From a virus, in IMG/VR virus record IMGVR_UViG_3300030331_004026, positions 1 through 35,366 of that record: DNA of 35,366 nucleotides. One strand, 5' to 3'. Under the pieces are notes generated by a model, which ran no database searches, was not told where the DNA came from, and worked only from the letters and a program-made list of their open reading frames with translations. Positions 33,366-35,366 of this stretch are shown piece by piece (position 1 is the stretch's first letter; each line of letters begins with the position of its first letter). The translations under genes and the position numbers were made by a program.

Positions 33366-33535
33366 TCCTTGTCAATCCAAGGACAACTGGGGCCGAGAAG
33401 AAGCAGAGTCGGAACCCAGAGACCGATGAAGATACCAAGAATCTGATCGGTCTGGTAGACGTAAACAGAGTAGAAAATGGAAAGAATTGCCAGGACATAA
33501 AAGATCTTCGAGATCATACCAAAAAAGTTACTCAT
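33362..33535 (-). CDS. Small membrane protein, 57 residues, two membrane segments
   Basis: Starts MSNFFGMISK; membrane segments at about residues 9-27 (SKIFYVLAILSIFYSVYVY) and 32-50 (ILGIFIGLWVPTLLLLG); ends CPWIDKE. The ATG at 33535 has GGAG 11 bases upstream; a GTG one codon earlier is an alternative. A longer frame reaches into tRNA-Gly but would put the start inside the tRNA. No family recognised; size and topology would allow a holin-like or superinfection-exclusion role, but nothing shows this. Confidence 0.7.
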   Translation of the reverse strand: MSNFFGMISKIFYVLAILSIFYSVYVYQTDQILGIFIGLWVPTLLLLGPSCPWIDKE

Positions 33536-33565
33536 CACATTGTTCTCCAAAATCGAGTAAGAAAA

Positions 33566-33636
33566 AGCGGGCGGAGAGATTCGAACTCCCATTTCAAGGT
33601 TGGACACCTTGAGTAATGCCGTTATACGACACCCGC
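33566..33636 (-). tRNA. tRNA-Gly (anticodon TCC)
   Basis: 71 bases. Acceptor GCGGGTG pairs with CGCCCGC (one U-G); short D-arm GTA...TAC; anticodon stem CAAGG/CCTTG around TGTCCAA; T-arm GGGAG-TTCGAAT-CTCTC (its stem has one U-G pair). CCA not encoded. A strong hairpin begins 4 bases upstream of its 5' end. Confidence 0.93.
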
Positions 33637-33640
33637 GAAA

Positions 33641-33693
33641 GGCGGGAGTGGGTTATTGCTCAAACACCTACATCGGTGACCCACACTCCTGCC
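33641..33693 (-). other. Hairpin preceding tRNA-Gly
   Basis: GGCGGGAG (33641-33648) pairs with CTCCTGCC (33686-33693) with one irregular position; then a 2-base bulge and TGGGT/ACCCA (33649-33653 with 33679-33683), and an apical CACC/GGTG hairpin. A late-type motif ends at 33699, so on the minus strand this would be the 5' end of the tRNA-Gly transcript, removable by RNase P. Confidence 0.6.
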
Positions 33694-33698
33694 AGAGT

Positions 33699-33706
33699 TA
33701 TTTATT
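33699..33706 (-). promoter_or_regulatory. Late promoter-like motif AATAAATA before tRNA-Gly
   Basis: Minus-strand AATAAATA; predicted start at about 33693, exactly the base of the hairpin 33641-33693. It would give a late transcript of tRNA-Gly and the two small genes. Confidence 0.45.
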
Positions 33707-34055
33707 CGTTCGCAAGGCTAGATTCCCCACCTAGCACCTCTGACTCAACCATAATGTAGAAGACACTTGGAGTCAGACCGTCACGCAACCATCTCGGTAT
33801 AGTTCTTCGAGATCGAGCGAACGAGTGGTTCAATGGGACTCAGGATTCATGTATACCTGAACCTTTCGAGTGACTGTACATGATGCGTAGTACTCTACTC
33901 AGACCATCCTGCCCACCCCGCTAAGGGTCATCCATACAAGCATTTCTGCATCATACAGATAGGTCGCTAAACCATTCAGGAGTTGCACTATCCCCAGTCA
34001 GGAGGATTATTATGCGAGTCCCGAAGAGAGGTAATTAGTCTCTCTTCATTTTTTA
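33704..34055. ncRNA. Candidate large structured non-coding RNA
   Basis: A gene-free ~350-base stretch with dense complementary segments. Domain 1 is closed by TCGTTCGC (33706-33713) with GCGAACGA (33817-33824). It encloses GCTAG/CTAGC (33717-33721, 33731-33735), TCTGACTC/GAGTCAGA (33739-33746, 33770-33777) and ATCTCG/CGAGAT (33791-33796, 33808-33813): a compact four-way junction. Domain 2 has GGGACTC (33835-33841) with GAGTCCC (34016-34022). Inside it are CTGT+ATGATGC (33874-33886) with GCATCAT+ACAG (33948-33958), and GATAG/CTATC (33958-33962, 33988-33992; the last helix shares G33958 with the previous one). GGTTCA/TGAACC (33827-33832, 33858-33863) would make a pseudoknot with the long-range helix. 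Strand is unresolved: a terminator lies at its right end on plus, a consensus promoter points into it on minus. Location beside tRNA-Gly recalls T4 RNA C/D and the GOLLD/ROOL RNAs of phages. Confidence 0.6.
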
Positions 34056-34057
34056 TT
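34023..34057 (+). terminator. Intrinsic terminator (plus orientation) at the edge of the structured RNA
   Basis: GAAGAGAG (34023-34030) pairs with CTCTCTTC (34040-34047), loop 9, followed by ATTTTTTATT. The only well-formed plus-strand terminator in this minus-strand region. If transcription is from the minus promoter at 34074-34101, the same stem would instead be a 5'-terminal hairpin. Confidence 0.6.
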
Positions 34058-34073
34058 CACTTGTCATACGAGT

Positions 34074-34101
34074 ATTATACTCGTTTCTTGACGTTTGTCA
34101 A
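34074..34101 (-). promoter_or_regulatory. Sigma-70-like promoter into the structured-RNA / tRNA-Gly region
   Basis: Minus strand TTGACA (34101-34096), 16-base spacer, TATAAT (34079-34074). CTTGAC and GTCAAG (34088-34093, 34098-34103) form a 6-bp inverted repeat across the -35 region, which could be an operator. Predicted start near 34067. Confidence 0.75.
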
Positions 34102-34102
34102 G

Positions 34103-34190
34103 CCCTAAGATCAATTATTTAGGGAAGAAAAACTGAGGAGGGCCCTGCGGCCCCCCGCAGTCAAAAGGGGAGCTGAATCAAGATTCAGCT
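34103..34190 (-). terminator. Three tandem hairpins after the HTH gene
   Basis: H1: AGCTGAATC/GATTCAGCT (34171-34190), overlapping the HTH stop codon. H2: GGAGGGCC with GGCCCCCC (34137-34144, 34149-34156; one G-U on minus), followed by ...CAGTTTTTC on minus. H3: CCCTAA/TTAGGG (34103-34108, 34119-34124). H2 is the terminator proper; together they insulate the next promoter. Confidence 0.7.
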
Positions 34191-34436
34191 GTCGGTGTTG
34201 CTGGTGCAAACCGGGGAGGTGAGCATGACCCGCTTCATGAAGTAGCGAGTGCGACCATTGTTGGTCTGCTCGGTGACGATGCGGTAGTTACCGTATCGCT
34301 CCACCTGATGGCGGATGGCGGTCATGACCGCACGGAGGTTGACGACGCCAAAACGGCTCTTGGCCTCGGCGGAGGTGATGCCACGCCCGGTGGCCATGTA
34401 GTTGAGGACGCGCCTCTTCTGACTAAGAGTCTTCAT
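34185..34436 (-). CDS. Small helix-turn-helix DNA-binding protein
   Basis: 83 residues from the ATG at 34436, which has GGAG 7 bases upstream; an ATG six codons earlier lacks such spacing. The order is a basic N-terminus MKTLSQKRRVLNYMATGRG, then ITSAEAKSRFGVVNLRAVMTAI (helix-turn-helix) and a wing-like YGNYRIVTEQ...GRTRYFMKR. The pattern (ISxxEAxxRFGVxNLRAxIxxLR) is that of small phage winged-HTH proteins seen near tRNA genes. It may regulate neighbouring promoters; target unknown. By eye the gene is clearly more GC-rich than its surroundings, with G or C at most third positions, suggesting separate origin. Followed by three hairpins. Confidence 0.8.
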   Translation of the reverse strand: MKTLSQKRRVLNYMATGRGITSAEAKSRFGVVNLRAVMTAIRHQVERYGNYRIVTEQTNNGRTRYFMKRVMLTSPVCTSNTDS

Positions 34437-34518
34437 ATGAGATCTCCAATCCAAATGCTCGTTCTTAAAATTATGATACTACTGATCCGAGCAAACCAGA
34501 AATATCGACCAAGTTAAT

Positions 34519-34797
34519 TCAGGAAATTCGGTTATCTACTGCGTCGATGTCGGAACGAAGTTCTTCCTTCGTACTGTTAATCTCACGGTAGATATCATCG
34601 AGTCGATCATCCTGCCAACGTTCGCTCAATTCGTCCTTGAAGGACTCTGCACGAAAATACTGGGAGAGTGCGATTACACCAAGAGTGATCATCCCGATGG
34701 TTTCCGTGTTCGGATCGCCGGTATTGAAACTGTAACCGGTGTACAGAGCGAGAATACCAGATGCTCCGAGTGAAATTTTTTCTTTACCATTCATCAT
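34519..34797 (-). CDS. Small membrane protein with C-terminal coiled coil
   Basis: 92 residues, or 91 from the second ATG at 34794. Hydrophobic stretches at about 8-22 (ISLGASGILALYTGY) and 34-47 (IGMITLGVIALSQYF) suggest one or two membrane segments. Residues 50-92 are charged and heptad-like (ERWQDDRLDDIYREINSTKEELRSDIDAVDNRI). AAGGAAA lies 10 bases upstream. It lies between tRNA-Lys and the HTH gene on the same strand with no terminator seen between, so it is probably in the unit driven by the promoter at 35108-35135. No family recognised. Confidence 0.75.
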   Translation of the reverse strand: MMNGKEKISLGASGILALYTGYSFNTGDPNTETIGMITLGVIALSQYFRAESFKDELSERWQDDRLDDIYREINSTKEELRSDIDAVDNRIS

Positions 34798-34828
34798 TGT
34801 CGTTTGTTTCCTTAACGAATTCTTTAAA

Positions 34829-34901
34829 TGCCTTCAGCAGGGCTCGAACCTGCGACCAGCGGATTAAAAGTCCGATGCTCTACCAACTGAGCTATGAAGG
34901 C
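34829..34901 (-). tRNA. tRNA-Lys (anticodon TTT)
   Basis: 73 bases. Acceptor GCCTTCA pairs fully with TGAAGGC; D-arm GCTC...GAGC; anticodon stem CGGA/TCCG around CTTTTAA; T-arm GCAGG-TTCGAGC-CCTGC. Discriminator A; CCA not encoded. Confidence 0.96.
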
Positions 34902-34964
34902 CAGATGGTGAGGTTGTGGTAGTGACGCGAGAGATACCTCAAAACTTCGTCATCACCGAACCCT

Positions 34965-35060
34965 TCAGAGTCGGGATCGGAACTCAACCAGTTTAAGTGA
35001 ACGGTCACACTCTTTAATAATATACTTAACATCATAAATTAGGTGTTTAATGTATTCCAT
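34965..35060 (-). CDS. Very small protein, 31 residues
   Basis: ATG at 35060, TGA at 34965. AAGGA lies 9 bases upstream, and the leader (AAGGATACACCAATG) resembles those of the 45-residue gene and gp32. Product: MEYIKHLIYDVKYIIKECDR and a short basic end (LKLVEFRSRL), predicted amphipathic helix. It is the first frame after a good promoter and precedes tRNA-Lys. No homologue recognised; it could be a leader peptide rather than a functional protein. Confidence 0.5.
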   Translation of the reverse strand: MEYIKHLIYDVKYIIKECDRSLKLVEFRSRL

Positions 35061-35107
35061 TGGTGTATCCTTTCAAGTGGGTGTCGTTCCGTTTCGGACA
35101 TGCGTAT

Positions 35108-35135
35108 ATTGTAACACATAATTCTTCCCTGTCAA
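35108..35135 (-). promoter_or_regulatory. Sigma-70-like promoter for the tRNA-Lys / membrane protein / HTH unit
   Basis: Minus strand TTGACA (35135-35130), 16-base spacer, TACAAT (35113-35108). Predicted start near 35101, about 40 bases before the 31-codon gene. Confidence 0.7.
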
Positions 35136-35198
35136 GCCCTTGGAATGATTTTATAGTTATTTTCTTTTGTATAGATAATAATGGAGGATTTTTATCTT

Positions 35199-35366
35199 AT
35201 GTCGAGAGAAAACCAAGGCAAAGATTTTGGCAATTTGCCATTTCCCGGACTAACCGGCGACAATGAAGAAGGCAACTTCTATGGTGAGGTTGTTTGCGGG
35301 ATTACAGGGCCCGGATCTTTTGGTGAGATTGAATCCAGATTCCAGTCAGACTTTAGTCTCTCGTCC
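35199..35366 (+). CDS. N-terminal fragment of a plus-strand gene, unknown
   Basis: Open to the window edge (56 codons seen). The ATG at 35199 is chosen because GGAGG lies 10 bases upstream; an in-frame ATG at 35181 overlaps that sequence and is less likely. The product starts MSRENQGKDFGNLPFPGLTG and continues EGNFYGEVVCGITGPGSFGE; soluble, Gly- and aromatic-rich, resembling the virion proteins in this window, but not recognised. It diverges from the tRNA-Lys unit; the upstream AT-rich stretch (35145-35180) may hold its promoter, but I see no clear match. Confidence 0.6.
   Translation, partial: MSRENQGKDFGNLPFPGLTGDNEEGNFYGEVVCGITGPGSFGEIESRFQSDFSLSS

Noticed and set aside
33536-33607. Longer start for the 57-residue membrane protein
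   Set aside because: It would begin inside tRNA-Gly and encode antisense-like tRNA sequence; the ATG at 33535 has a Shine-Dalgarno.
33640-34067. tmRNA or self-splicing group I intron
   Set aside because: No alanine-tRNA-like ends or tag frame, and no split gene or group I core sequence was seen.

Overview
The window is part of the genome of a T4-like contractile-tailed phage of the marine/cyanophage-relative type. The evidence is an almost complete set of T4-type baseplate genes in T4-like order (gp48, 53, 27-like, 5, 25, 6, 7, 8, then a giant DUF4815-type protein). It also holds head-completion gp4, a gp26/tape-measure block, gp32, gp33, T4-type late promoter motifs and four scattered tRNA genes. 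gp5 lacks the T4 lysozyme domain and the tail proteins are very long and glycine/serine rich, as is common in marine T4-like phages. No photosynthesis genes or other host-specific genes are visible, so the host is not fixed by the sequence.

Layout. Positions 1-23375 are a tightly packed minus-strand late operon for the baseplate and distal tail: gp48, gp53, hub gp27-like, gp5 spike, a Cys-rich hydrophobic protein, gp25, gp6, gp7, gp8, a 2524-residue giant tail protein, a 72-residue coiled-coil protein and a collagen-repeat protein cut by the window edge. Junctions are overlaps or gaps of about 25 bases or less, and TATAAATA-type motifs sit on or beside some stop codons. Positions 23421-27728 are a plus-strand operon: gp4, an unrecognised conserved-looking protein, a tail-tube-fold protein, gp26, a 61-residue protein in the -1 frame, and a tape-measure-like protein. 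Positions 27727-35135 are minus strand again, with a replication/transcription part (gp32, gp33, a zinc deaminase, a ParB-like protein). This is followed by a mosaic of tRNAs (Asn, Arg, Gly, Lys), very small genes, a 652-residue structural protein, strong sigma-70-like promoters, intrinsic terminators and non-coding structured RNA. A plus-strand gene starts at 35199 and leaves the window.

Most striking observations. (1) A textbook -1 programmed frameshift signal lies at the end of gp26: in-frame slippery T_TTT_TTT, 8-base spacer, perfect 8-bp stem. It would fuse gp26 to the 61-residue protein just before the tape-measure gene, mirroring the tail-assembly-chaperone arrangement of other tailed phages. 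(2) A gene-free stretch of about 350 bases (33704-34055) beside tRNA-Gly folds on paper into a four-way junction plus long-range helices, bounded by an intrinsic terminator on one strand and a consensus promoter on the other: a candidate large structured non-coding RNA. (3) A compact three-way-junction RNA (29354-29447) starts where a late promoter should initiate. Two further late-type motifs are also followed at once by a hairpin, suggesting a recurrent 5'-terminal structure on late transcripts.

How it works together: sigma-70-like promoters would drive gp32, the small basic protein, the tRNA/small-gene cassettes and the structured RNA early. gp33, with other late factors outside the window, would then switch RNA polymerase to the TATAAATA-type promoters that drive the baseplate operon.
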